From Blastobasis lacticolella (lineage: Eukaryota; Arthropoda; Insecta; Lepidoptera; Blastobasidae): a stretch of DNA of 64,000 nt. The notes beneath the pieces are model-generated. The model was not told where the DNA came from. It saw only the letters and a list, made by a program, of their open reading frames with translations, and made no database searches. Shown one piece after another: positions 35,351 to 46,078 of this stretch. A program made the translations under genes and the position numbers. The stretch is from the NCBI GenBank assembly GCA_905147135.1, contig LR990040.1:20567857-20631856 (forward strand). Direction: 5' to 3'. The stretch's first letter is position 1, and every line of letters begins with the position of its first letter.

Positions 35351-35384
35351 GAACAGGAAACCTGCATATCTAGGCGACTGGACG

Positions 35385-35560
35385 AAAAAATCTGGTCAGG
35401 GTCCTCTACTAAAAGGGTCACGGAGGTCAGATGGCAGTCGTTCTACTGTCATTACCTGATCTGCCAAATCCTAAAGGTAAAGGGGGACCCGTACCGTCGC
35501 GCGCGATATCACAACCGGGATATTGACGCAAAGATGATGATGATGATACTTGATGATGAT
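35385..35560 (+). repeat. SINE body with GAT-repeat tail
   Basis: 'tctggtcagggtcctctact', 'ggtcacggaggtcagatggc' and 'cattacctgatctgccaaat', then 'ccgggatattgacgcaaaga' and a (GAT)n tail. Forward copy of the family at 31300-31602 without its tRNA-like head. Confidence 0.8.
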
Positions 35561-37670
35561 TGATATGCGCCTATTCCTCTCCCTCTGTCGTATGGGCACC
35601 ATGAACACGATGACGAAGATAAGACTCGATGACGAAAAGAAAACCAGACGAAACGACAGCACATTATCACCCCACCAGTACGGAGGCGCACGAATTATGG
35701 CTCCAAAGGTACCTTCGTTCCTCGCTGTGGAATGGATAATTCATGCACCCTCACCAACGCTCACTGTTTCGTAATTTTACGGACGTGTTCCGTAATTATT
35801 TTTCGAAATTCTCGTGACTTCCGCCGGCCGGCAATACAGCGATTATAATTTCATAGTGTCGCCCGACCCTGTATGGAATACGTTTGAATATTTTGTAGCC
35901 TCATAATTAGGTTGATATGTAACCGGCCACTTTTCGGCACCATTGACTCGATTTGTGTCGTTGGCAATGACCTACCTTAGAACTGGGTTACATATGGTCC
36001 AGGAATTTGATTTTACGTGTAGGTTCACTGTATCTAACTATGGAAATCCTCGGTGAAAACTGGAATAGATACTGTTTAAAATTTATACATACAACTTTCG
36101 TGTTACTACATCCTCTTGTATCTTCTCTCTCTTCGTTGCATTGCGTTACCTTCATAATTACATACTTACACACTCCCTACTACTTAACACGTGAAGATAA
36201 TCCATCTAACACACGAACTATCCGGCATTCTCGCCCAATCATTAGGCGGCATCCACAAAGCGTTCATTACCCGTAGACAATGCCGCATTCATTTGTTTTT
36301 CCTTGTCATCCCGCCGCACCCACGTACGTCCAAACAACTTTGCCTACAACTCTCTCAATTTTTCTCTGTCGGGCCACAGTGCCTCTTGACTTTGAGACGA
36401 GACAAGAGGGCTCTTTACGTTTGGAAAATTGTACCGTGGGGGAGCGTTGATTAATAAAGAAAATAAAATCGCGAGGAAAAAAGATATGATTGAAAAGCCT
36501 CGTTTCTTCTCCGAGAGACGGCTCGTCCTTCACGTTGTAAATACTTAGACGTCGTAAATTGGCCGTTTGTTGGATTCTCGTCCGGAATATTTCACAATTA
36601 TGATTACGAGATGTTCCAAATAGACAATTATTTAGCTGAGTCGTCTTTCGCAACCTTCGTGTGAGTTGAAGATCTCGAATACCTCATCAAAATGTTTGTT
36701 ACAGAAATATCTGCCAGAAACATAGGTGCTAGCTGTTTAGTAGAGATATCAATTTCCCTAAAGAAGCCTCTAATCATTTGACGATCAAGCAAATCGTCTC
36801 AATTACACAGCGGTGAACACTTCAACTGTTCCAGTAGTTCTTGACGAGGGCCGTCACCCAACACCTGGTGTGAAATGCAATCAAGTTTAATTATTGAGGG
36901 TATTAATAACAAGGGTGCAGCCAGGGTGGAATCGTTGCCATGGCAACGCCCTAAGGACTTGGAGCACCGCCTGCATCGCTTCCGCACGTGAACCTGCGTT
37001 TAGTTATTTACGAGTAAAGCTGATTAAGGCTTTAATTGTTATGGTAAATGGAACATGAGTGTCTCTAAGCCTCAAAGATTGGAATTTTGATTATAAAATT
37101 ATTGGAAAATCCAGTACCTTGATTACATTAAAACATTTCTCAACACTTTTAACAATATAACGTCAGAATATTATTTAGTGTTATTTATATTTAAGCTTAT
37201 CTTTTGCGATGACGGTAAATTACGTCGTAGGTAAACATACTCGTCATGTCATCTGTATCTATACCTATAATACCCACTTGTGATTCTCCCTATTAACGAA
37301 GATGAATTATCATAAAAATCTTACATAGTGTTGCCTACATCTTATATAGCTGGCGTGTTTTTAACGTTCCTTTCCTATCTTATTGCTATGATGGAGTGCT
37401 GTTTTTGCGTTGTGCTGAGTTTTTGGATATACTTGCATGATTTTAACTATAATAAATAAACAATTTCCAAACATATTGCTTGGAACTTATGAATCAGCAA
37501 TGAATTAATTAATTATGTAATTTTTTTAGTATTTTAGTGAAACTGTGTGGAATGAATATTTATGACATCATGCTAATTCTGGCCTTGGGTGTACTCCTTA
37601 TTCCGCGTTTCGTTAACATTTGTTATTATAGAATCAAAAGATCGTTCATAATTAGAATTTTAATAAACTA
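35561..37670. other. No gene recognised
   Basis: Open frames at 36007-36454 (plus) and 36306-36653 (minus) oppose each other and show no family motif. Confidence 0.4.
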
Positions 37671-37860
37671 GCTATTGCCCGAGACTTCGTCCGCCTATAC
37701 CATGTTCGATCTGAACTACATTAAATGTCATCATAATATATTATAACCTCCTTGTCATTTTGTTCCCTGTTCCGTAGTTTATGCGTGATATGGTATCAAA
37801 ATTATAATCCGCGTAAAATGTTGTTATATTTATAGATATGTCCTTTCTCAAGTTGCTATC
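37671..37860 (+). repeat. Dispersed repeat ('ctagctattgcccgagactt' type)
   Basis: 'ctagctattgcccgagactt' followed by 'cgtccgcctata' is a weathered copy of a motif shared with 55945-55978 ('gcgtttgcccgcgactttgt'). The end is not defined. Confidence 0.6.
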
Positions 37861-39685
37861 TATCCAAATGTGTTTATCGGTTTAAGCGTGAAAACGTAAC
37901 AGAGACACATTCGCATTTTTGTTATTATCTTTTATAAAGTAGCACTGACCGTTTTTTTTATCGGACAGAATCGCGATTTTTAATCATTGGCTTAGGCGTT
38001 GTCCTTATCCTATTCCCTATATCCTGAGGTCTCCTATTGGTCAGGAAACGTCCGTCGTACTATAATGGTCGCACGACCGTTGCCAATTAGGATAACCCTC
38101 TGATCAATCACAAATGTATGTATCAATTCAAATTCAATTCAGCATTAAGATTGAAAGTGATTGGTGGGCCAGTTTACTTCCCGTAAACCGTTTTGATTGC
38201 ACGGAAACGAGCCAATGTAGACGGCAATTAATTCTTAGTACACACTCATTCGTAAGCAGTAAACGCCACCGTAAATCCATGAGAAATATTCCACCTGTTG
38301 GTAACAGACTAAGCTAGTTGAATAAAAAAAGGATTGATCCCTATCATTGATTGTACATCGCTTTGACAGACACGACCCAAGACCTGTCAATGTGAATAGG
38401 CAAGTCATTTTCTTGGAAAGTCAATTTAGAAGAATCACATTTTCTGGGTTTGTGATCTTTAGCAGGTCAACTTCGAGGGACGTCATTTTCTATTTTAGTC
38501 ATCTTTTTACATTGCATATGAGTTAGTCCGTATAATTTTTGTCTTTCGTATAGTAATTATAGCTGTTTCGTTTCATTATCTCTTTCTCTCTCTTTTGTAT
38601 GGGAACCACCGACAACACCGCGGACTGGATGGTTAATCTGTGAAATAGAAGCAGAAGTCGTTTCATCTATTCCTCGTCTTCATAGCCGACTACTGTTATG
38701 TACAGGTCCAAAATATGTAGGTATCGAAACTAGCACGCCAACTCATCTTCGCATCTCATACACATTTATTTACAACGAAACGAACAAACAGACAAACGCA
38801 AATAATTATAATTTATCCTATTTGACGATATACGAGTATTATGTTTGTTTGCCAGCAGCCAGTCACAGCGCAAAATCAATAGATACTCAAATAAATTTAA
38901 AAATTATTTAAGTGTAACTCGTTAAATAGTGTTGCTAATCAAGTAAAAACCAAGAACTTAACGAATTATAATTAAAACCAATTATGAATGTATGCTATTG
39001 CTGTATTATTGTTGAATTATTCTCAGAACATATTGTAATAATTAGTTGTTATTTATTTATTTATTTTAGCGTTGTTTAATAAAAATAATTGTGAGTAAAG
39101 TAACAATAATAGAAGTCATATAAAATTCTCGAGTTTCTAGTTCGCTACACACAATAAATAGATTAAAATTGTATAAGGATATCAAACATGTCGTAATATA
39201 CTTACTTAACAAAAACTGAATACGAAATTATACTATATCACAGTTCCTATAAAGATGAAGAGCTACATTAGAATAATAGCAGTCTATAGTTGAAAACACA
39301 TCCACAATACCATTTATAAAGGTTATTAAAATCCCACTCTATACCGCTACCCTCAAAAGTGTTACAAATAGCGACAGTAAATAATTCACATCGGCTAGTT
39401 CGGCTTTGTACAACGTCATCTCTGTCGCATGCGTATGAGTAAAACTAGCTGATGTACCTTTCAAATATCGCCAAATAGTGTACTAACATTCTCGAAACAA
39501 TTTTTTTTTTCATTAAATTATAAAGAAGACATGAGATCGTCACTGTTACTTATCCAATATAAAGTTGGATAACATCTAAGATTTTAACTTACCTATGTTG
39601 AGTTAAAATTGTACATATTTACAAAAGATTAAAACTAATATTGCTTCGATTACGTACTAGTGATATTTCAGAGTTATTGTATTGG
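37861..39685. other. Downstream flank and probable 3' UTR of robo
   Basis: No exon found. On the minus strand, AATAAA occurs at 39057-39052, about 630 nt past the robo stop, and is a possible polyadenylation signal. The rest is AT-rich. Confidence 0.4.
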
Positions 39686-39830
39686 CTAAATCTTAACTTC
39701 GATACGTGTGACTTGAACAACCTGAGGTTCCTGAATGGTCGGTAAATGCGCGCATTTCTCTGTATGGTGATTCTCTGCGAACAAAACATAATCATCATCT
39801 TCAACATCATCTTCATGATTAAATAGATTA
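39686..39830 (-). CDS. robo terminal exon
   Basis: Acceptor 'aatttctttctgcag'. The phase needed after the previous donor (two bases AG plus T gives Ser) opens a 48-codon frame that ends at TAG 39688-39686. Residues run [17 protein letters not shown] to [12 protein letters not shown]. The long frame in a different register here is a shadow. Confidence 0.88.
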
Positions 39831-42800
39831 CTGCAGAAAGAAATTGGTTTCTTCTAAAATTGACAGTCGGAAACGACCCGCATTTCGGCTTGCAGCGACT
39901 CCTTGAGATTAGTCTACTTTCGTTCCATGCAATACACAGTTACTTTCCGATATTTCAGTACCTTTGCGCGTACATCACCAAAGAAAAAGGTGCACGTTAC
40001 TTTCTTGATACGCTTTTCTCTTTTCTTTCCAATATGCTTTACAAAGCCTGACTTTCTACCTATCACAATTTGCCTTCTTACCGTAATTTTGAAGGTCTAT
40101 AGGTTCTAACACACTCAGCGTAACCACGCGATGCGACATATCGTTGTCTAATCATATTTGATTAGTAGGTAAAAAATGTGCGTAGTGCGATACTGTTATA
40201 CGATTTCACATAAACAATAATTAGTTTCGCTCAGCACGGTTTTACCTTAAAAGAAAATTACAAATCTTACCTCTCATAAGGCGGCGGCGGTAAAATGTCA
40301 CACAAATTCATTCTGCAGTTTTGCTCACTTCTACCGCTACTGGAGTATCTTGTATCTTGCGTGCCTTGTCGAAATGTATTTTCTCTTCCCAACCAATGCC
40401 ATTGAGGATAATCATACTCGACTTCAGTCACTACAGCCCATTCTTTATTCCCGTCATGGTGGCTTGACGACCTTGAAGCATTGGTCTTGCAAGACGGGCA
40501 TTCATCTATTGACATATCTTGCATTTCATCAACTTCGTTCCCACACTTTGTCATATCGCTGTAGTCTTTTGTGAGAGTGGAAGTGCTACTCCGACAACAA
40601 GTGGAACAGTCTTCGTTAGAGTATTGGTTGCTTTCGTCGAAGGATTGGACCATACTGTTGTCATATGATCCAGGACTAACAGTGCATTTCATACAAGAGT
40701 CCTCCACATCGGTTTGATCCTGTAAAAATTCGGTAAATTTTAATTGTGCCTATTAAGTTGTTTATACAGTGATATAAATTTCTTTTTTCTGAAAACTTGT
40801 AATGTAAGTAAATCAGTTTAATGCAAAGTTAATTATCGCATGGATGTGTAATGTAATTTAAGGACGCTGTTTGTTTTCAAATTGATTGTTTTTATATTAC
40901 AGTTTCTCATTTATCTACCTGATAGTTTAATTCAGTGTAAATGGCACATGACGCGTAAGGTTCAGTAGCAGCTCTTCTTTGCTCTTCTTGTGGTACAGCC
41001 ATTGAAATCGGATGCTGTGGGAGAGTGTATTCAGCTTCCGTAGTCATTGTGGCCATCGAACGTCCACCTTTAGGGGATATAATTGTAGTAAATTAAAAAT
41101 ATGATCGTTTTATTTTTTAATAGTTATATTCATATCAGAAAAATAAATGTAAAACCGTGTGTCACTTTCAATTTTATGCATGTGAACTGTAATAAAAATA
41201 TTGTCGTGCATCATAAACAAAATTATGAATAGCTCACCATGTAATAGACTTTGGTGACAATTTAAAATTTCTATCCTCGGTTCATTAGTACCTTCAAATA
41301 CAGGCCTATCACGAAGCCATACCGCTTCTTTACCTAACAGACATTGTTGAGCATTAACTATGGCCGCATCTGTAATTAAAAAATGTTTTAATTGTTTGTT
41401 GATACAAACTAATACTCATTTAAGTAGGTATGTGAAATTAAGACACACTTACTATTAGTATTTTGACTTTTTCTCAGTTTACTTTGTCGACGACGTATAA
41501 AAACGATAACACTAACTCCGGCTACAACTAAAACGAGTAAAGTTGCACTTAAGGCCAACAGCCAAGTTTCTTGGAACATCGACAATATTGCCTTGTCTGT
41601 TGCTGGTTCCGTTCTGAAACGAAAATAATTATTTATAGCCCACACTTTGCCAGAAAAGTTTCCAAGGCCGGCGCCAGCTCCTGCCAATGCATTATGGTGA
41701 TAAGGGTTATAACCGCTCCATGGGCCATTATGGCTGTTATGATGTATTGTGTACTCACTGAATGTAGTGCTTTTGAGTTTGTATTGGTACCATGTGGATA
41801 TGGGCGGGTGCGCTGAATGGTCCATGGCCTCTTTTGGTCACTGCTGCGGCTCTAGCTATATAACGTCCTCCAGTTCTCAAAGAGCTGGCTGCTGCAGCCC
41901 TTGTCTTAGCTCCTAGAGACATTTGACCAACCACACGGCCACCGTTGCCGCCACCGACGCGAACTTCGATCTAAAAATTATAGTTAGTAATTTAAATGAA
42001 GATGTGATATCGGGAAGTGGTTAAAAGTATAATGGGTGGTAGGATATATGCAAAATCTGCTAAAACAAAACCAGAAATATTTTACATCACGCACAAGATG
42101 ATAAACAAACCGCAAACCACACAAAAAGCAAAAGCCTCAAACGAAAACAAACAAACAAGCTATTACGAGTTTGAAGAGAGATAGATGTTGCAAAGTCTTT
42201 AAGGACTAACCAAGTAACCAGACAGTTCACCATTCCAAGTATGCACCGGGGGTGGGTCCCAGCGAATCCAGGCTGACGTCGCATTTATCACGCCGGCTGA
42301 GACGCTCTGCGGTGCCGCTGATGGAACTAAAGCACACAAGTTTAGACTTGAATAATGTAGTTTTAACTCAATGGAAGGTTTCGAATTGATCTTACTTAAT
42401 CTCTTTCAAGAGAAACTTTGACCGTTTAATACTAGCTTTAGTGACTCACCTTCCTCTTCAGTGAATCCTCTCCTCATATTTGACGGTTTCCCAAGTAATA
42501 ATTTGTAAAATGGCATCAGGAACACGTCGTACTGAGCGTATGGTAACAGCCCTGTGAGCACGTGACTTGACGACCCACTGTTGTGTACTGTGGTCATAGA
42601 GTAGTTTTCGTGTTTTCTAAGTTCCAAAAGATTTTCCGCTGACATATTTGTGTATTGGAACTGTGCTTCTATGGCGTGCTGTTTATTGAGAGAGGTCCCG
42701 TTGAACCAAATCTTGACGCCTTCTAAGTATTCATTATAGTCCGTCAATACCTATCAATAAAGAACTGTTTACTAGTGGAACCTTAAATTTTTAAAAACTA

Positions 42801-45800
42801 CCTAAGTTTACTCAACATTGAAACAGTAATACGTACATCCCAAACGATTTTCAACGTTGTAGCCGATATTCCTTCAACCCGACGCAGGGCTAAAACATCT
42901 TGCTGCAGATACCTCCGAGCTTGTACTAATTCGTACTGTGTCATTGGCGGATGGTTTTGCGGTTTGCCCAATTCCGGATAAGACGACGACGGTTCCATTT
43001 CTGCGTTGAATGCATTAGCTTCCCTTTTCAGTACCTAAAAAGTTACATAGGTATTTTGCAGTCGAGTAACTGATTGTGATAAGTGTAGGTACCGTTAGGT
43101 CTGAGTATTCGCAAAGAGATATGAATTATGCAATTCAGCTAATTGAATACCTGCAAAGTCACCGTATGCAAAGCACTTCCGGCAGCGCTGACTGCCACGC
43201 ATGTCAATCTTCCGGCATGTTGAGTGAGTACTCTGTCTAAATATAGAGAGCCGAGCTGATTTGGCTTCGGGAATACTAGTTCCTGTGAATGAATGTTATT
43301 TATGAATTGATATGCTTATGAATCAAACAATGATTGCCTAAACATAAGTTAGATTATTATTGTTATATTTTACAATTTATGGATCGAGTTCTAGCTCTCC
43401 GCGTCTACCTTTTTCTTAAGTATTAGGTCTATTACTTACCTGTGATCCTTCCATTGACCAAAAAATTACTGGTTTAGGCGATCCTTCTGCTTCACAGGGA
43501 AATGACACTTCTTCACCTTCCCACGCCGTTTGATCTGAAGGGACTCTTGTGAAATGAGGCAGGGCTTAAAGTTAAATATTCATGATAATTACTTTGTTCT
43601 TTCGGTCACGAGTTAACGTAGGTTAACGAATCCAGTACCAATTTAAACACAAATGTCGGATGATTTAATACTCACAATGTATAGTGAGCGTAGCACTGGC
43701 TGAGCTGGTTCCTGCTTGACTCTCAGCCCGACAAGTGTAAGTGTCAGCGTCCGTCGATACGACCCGATCAATCCTTAAAGACCCTCGCCTCATTATCGCA
43801 TACGGAGACAACGATCCTTTCTCCCGGGACCACGTTACTGACACATCGGAATCCGGTGATATCTGAACAAAAACAATCAACATACATTGCCGGCTGCAAG
43901 AAGAAAGCAGCTACAAATTACTCACAAAGTCAGTAGTAAACGTACAAACATGCGTAAATAACAATTTACCTGGCAGTGAAATTCAATGTTCTGACCGATT
44001 AGAGCTGTTATGTTATTAGGTTTCACTAGAAAATGCGGTCTGCGTAATACTAGCAGTGTCGCAGGACGTGATTGCCTTTCGCCTGCCACGTTCGATGCCA
44101 CACATCGGTAAACACCGCTGTCTGACGGCAGACTTTCTAATATCTTTAGATTGCCTCCTTCCATGACTGATATCCTGGAATTGCGCATTTATCGTCAGTC
44201 CACTTTCTACTGGGGATTTTTAAACGTCGTATTTCGAGTAAAGAGGGCGTGGATTTGTTCTGTGAATGACAGGAGTTTACTTTGCGACTTTTAATAAAAG
44301 AATTAACTTTTTTTACTTATTTTTCAAAATTTATTTTTGTTTTTCTGCTTTACACTCGATGCTAAACCCTATTTTGCTAGCGCCAAATCAACGCCCTGTA
44401 TTTGTAAATTTTCTCATACCGTCCATTGACTTCCTCGAAATCCAACGTGTGACCATCTTTGACCCAATGGACGGAGGGATCAGGAACTCCTTTAGGTGCT
44501 AAACATTCTAGTACAGCTGGGTCGCCACTAGCAACCCTCACATCGTGTGGCTCATTTCTAAAATCGTCACGCAGGACTGCAAAAAAGGACGCATCGTTGA
44601 CGATAAACCGTGTAGGGTTGCCAGCTGCCACTTCTTGGTTTAAAACACGAGTTTTCGTAAGCTTATTATTTAAGGAATTTTTGAAAGAGCATTTAGAAGA
44701 AATGCTCATCGCTATTGCAAGCAAAATGTACACATATTTTATAGAGATGCAAATGAGCAAGCAAGTCACATGATGGTAAATGATCACTGCCGCTCATGGA
44801 CAACATCAGGGACCACGCCCAGTCGAATCTATGACTAGAGTCACGACTATAGACTAGACTCTTTATATTTTAACTTTAACTTCATGTGATCCATGTTTGA
44901 TAGCACATCCGACTCGAAGATTTGTTTAGTAGTAAACAGTGTTTATCGAGATTTCATTTTGTATAGTATCAAAACCTGAAAACCCGTGTAAACCGTAAAC
45001 GTGGCACGCGGCAACCTCTATGTGAAACAGGGTGTGTGGATAACATTGTCATCCCTTATAGAGGGTGTAGCACTCACCGGCTATAGTGAGGGTGGCGTTC
45101 TTGCTAACAGCCTCGCCGACTGAATTCCGTGCGACACACCAATAAAGGCCCTCGTCGCTCTCTTTCTTACCTCGCATAACCCTATAGATGGAGGGAAATT
45201 TAATTAAAGCTGGCTCATTAAATCTAGTTTCATGCGTATTTGAGTGACTCACAATTCGTTACACAATTGAATTTAAATTGTTGCTACTGAAACGTCTTTA
45301 ATGTTTTTCATGTTGTTGAACATCGAATAATGTTTTTAAATTAATGGACTTATCGTGATTTTAGATTTTTAGCTATTGGTTACATAGGCTCACAACAACT
45401 CTTGACGTTACAGAAAGCAAATGTACAAAGTAACACATAATTGCAATGCATTGCAACTCAAATTCCAACAAAAAAGTCCCGGCCCACTTAAAAACAATCG
45501 GTACATTTTCAAATAACTCTCGGTGAAAATGGGATGTATGGAGCTTTATTTTCTTTGTACTAAGTCAAACAAATTATATAAAAACCTCGAATTCTGATAA
45601 AGTGGGCAACGCCCTAAGGAAAAGATCTCCATATTCAAGAAGATATCGATGAGAGTCACGATAGACAAAGCTACGATATCATTATACATGGTGATCTATC
45701 TAAATGGGTCAATAAGGAGAAATCCAAATCTATAAGGGTGCGTCCAGATATCGCGAACAGGATGAGAATGCGCCGTTGCGGAAACGTCCTCTAGCTCTAA

Positions 45801-46078
45801 CGTCGTTCATCCATTTAAATTGCTAACCTGCATTGTAAAAAACATCTTATCAGCTACACGTAATAGGGCTCAAATTGGAACCTACCTAAGGAAAAGCAGT
45901 CCATCCTCAAGTAGGACCCTATGAGGGTGGTCTGTGGGCGCGAGTGGTGCGCCATCTTTGTACCAGTGGATATTTGGCTTCGGCTTCCCATCGGCCACAC
46001 AGCGCAGAGTTGCGGGCTCGCTGCGTCCGACCAACGTGTCTGCTGGGTGCTCCTTGATGCGGGGCGCACGGCTCTGGG
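39686..46078 (-). CDS. Roundabout (Robo) family axon-guidance receptor, 5' exons missing
   Basis: Sixteen exons join in phase to about 987 residues ending in a stop. Order from the visible N-terminus: Ig1 (about 5-98), Ig2 (99-188), Ig3 (189-282), Ig4 (283-368), an FN3 region matching Robo FN3-2 (about 370-535), a region matching FN3-3 (536-635), a transmembrane helix (about 660-682) and a 300-residue tail. Each Ig keeps its two cysteines and core Trp (IHW, VHW, VTW, IFW). Ig1 wording ([28 protein letters not shown]) is close to Drosophila Robo1, where Ig1 binds Slit. The tail carries [12 protein letters not shown] (CC1-like) and [10 protein letters not shown] (CC2-like, an Ena-type ligand). 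Ig5 and FN3-1 are absent, and no CC3 follows. Start codon and signal peptide were not found. It should act at the growth-cone surface in midline repulsion. I recall two Robo1 paralogues in silkworm; this could be the more divergent one (unchecked). Confidence 0.95.
40271..40719 (-). CDS. robo exon: acidic, Cys-rich tail with LPPPP
   Basis: Acceptor 'gaatttttacag', donor AG|gtaaga. 449 nt. Three CxxC motifs (CMKC, CSTC, CPSC) and many acidic and serine residues precede the terminal [10 protein letters not shown], which resembles the CC2 Ena/VASP-type ligand (LPPPP) of Robo1. Confidence 0.95.
40919..41067 (-). CDS. robo exon: CC1-like tyrosine motif
   Basis: Acceptor 'tatcccctaaag', donor CAG|gtagat. 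Encodes [17 protein letters not shown] and [15 protein letters not shown]. The PYA-x-x-x-I pattern matches the Robo CC1 tyrosine site. Confidence 0.93.
41238..41369 (-). CDS. robo exon: juxtamembrane tail
   Basis: Acceptor 'ttttttaattacag', donor G|gtgagc. Encodes [20 protein letters not shown] and [26 protein letters not shown] may correspond to KESLWIDRH of Drosophila Robo. Confidence 0.93.
41453..41613 (-). CDS. robo exon: transmembrane helix
   Basis: Acceptor 'attttcgtttcag', donor A|gtaagt. Encodes [12 protein letters not shown] then [20 protein letters not shown] and the stop-transfer RRRQSKLRK. Confidence 0.96.
41759..41970 (-). CDS. robo exon: FN3-3, second part
   Basis: Acceptor 'ataatttttag', donor CA|gtgagt. 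Encodes [35 protein letters not shown] and [11 protein letters not shown], closing the membrane-proximal FN3. Confidence 0.95.
42211..42326 (-). CDS. robo exon: FN3-3, first part
   Basis: Acceptor 'ttgtgtgctttag', donor TTG|gttagt. Encodes [23 protein letters not shown] and NGELSGYL, the classic FN3 opening. Confidence 0.96.
42450..42750 (-). CDS. robo exon: FN3-2-like domain
   Basis: Acceptor 'tttattgatag', donor G|gtgagt. Encodes [33 protein letters not shown] and [14 protein letters not shown]. The '[17 protein letters not shown]' strand corresponds to the NLKKYTKYEFFLTPFF strand of Drosophila Robo FN3-2. Confidence 0.96.
42837..43034 (-). CDS. robo exon: linker into FN3-2-like domain
   Basis: Acceptor 'gtaactttttag', donor GAT|gtacgt; 66 codons, phase 0 at both ends. 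Encodes [12 protein letters not shown] and [12 protein letters not shown]. The second part aligns by eye with the first strands of Drosophila Robo FN3-2 (ASAVRLEW wording). The first part is a low-similarity linker where Ig5 and FN3-1 should be. Confidence 0.94.
43151..43282 (-). CDS. robo exon: Ig4, second part
   Basis: Acceptor 'cattcattcacag', donor CAG|gtattc. Encodes [18 protein letters not shown] and [12 protein letters not shown], closing Ig4 with VTLQ. Both ends are phase 0, as is the next exon start. In five-Ig Robos the next sequence would be Ig5; here it is not. Confidence 0.96.
43440..43564 (-). CDS. robo exon: Ig4, first part
   Basis: The acceptor 'ctttaag' is pyrimidine-poor but keeps phase. 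Donor CAG|gtaagt. Encodes [16 protein letters not shown], the first Ig4 Cys ([12 protein letters not shown]) and VIFWSMEG. Confidence 0.95.
43676..43862 (-). CDS. robo exon: Ig3, second part
   Basis: Acceptor 'gtttttgttcag', donor T|gtgagt. Encodes [15 protein letters not shown] and [14 protein letters not shown], closing Ig3. Confidence 0.96.
43970..44174 (-). CDS. robo exon: end of Ig2, start of Ig3
   Basis: Acceptor 'gcgcaattccag', donor CAG|gtaaat. Encodes [11 protein letters not shown], the second Ig2 Cys ([12 protein letters not shown]) and the start of Ig3 through IEFHCQ. Confidence 0.96.
44420..44576 (-). CDS. robo exon: Ig2, first part
   Basis: Acceptor 'ctttttttgcag', donor CG|gtatga. 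Encodes [15 protein letters not shown], the first Ig2 Cys (AVLEC) and the VHWVKDG core. VLRDDF is the Ig1-Ig2 junction wording of Robo1. Confidence 0.96.
45078..45181 (-). CDS. robo exon: Ig1, second part
   Basis: Acceptor 'ccatctatag', donor G|gtgagt. Encodes [20 protein letters not shown] and the last strand of Ig1 (ATLTIA). It is 104 nt and completes the split Arg and Val codons with its neighbours. Confidence 0.96.
45886..46078 (-). CDS. robo exon: Ig1, first part
   Basis: The acceptor 'acccttcttccag' precedes CC-CAG-AGC. Two further AGs lie 5 and 7 bases on, so the start could be 46073 or 46071. Encodes [20 protein letters not shown] through DGLLFLR and ends AG|gtagg. First visible exon; the one before it must supply the signal peptide. 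Confidence 0.92.

Noticed and set aside
36306..36653. 115-codon minus-strand frame
   Set aside because: Overlaps plus-strand frames of similar length and resembles no known protein.
39619..39816. Longest minus-strand frame over the robo terminal exon (MKMMLKMM...)
   Set aside because: It is in the wrong register for the upstream donor; the phase-compatible frame ends at TAG 39686.
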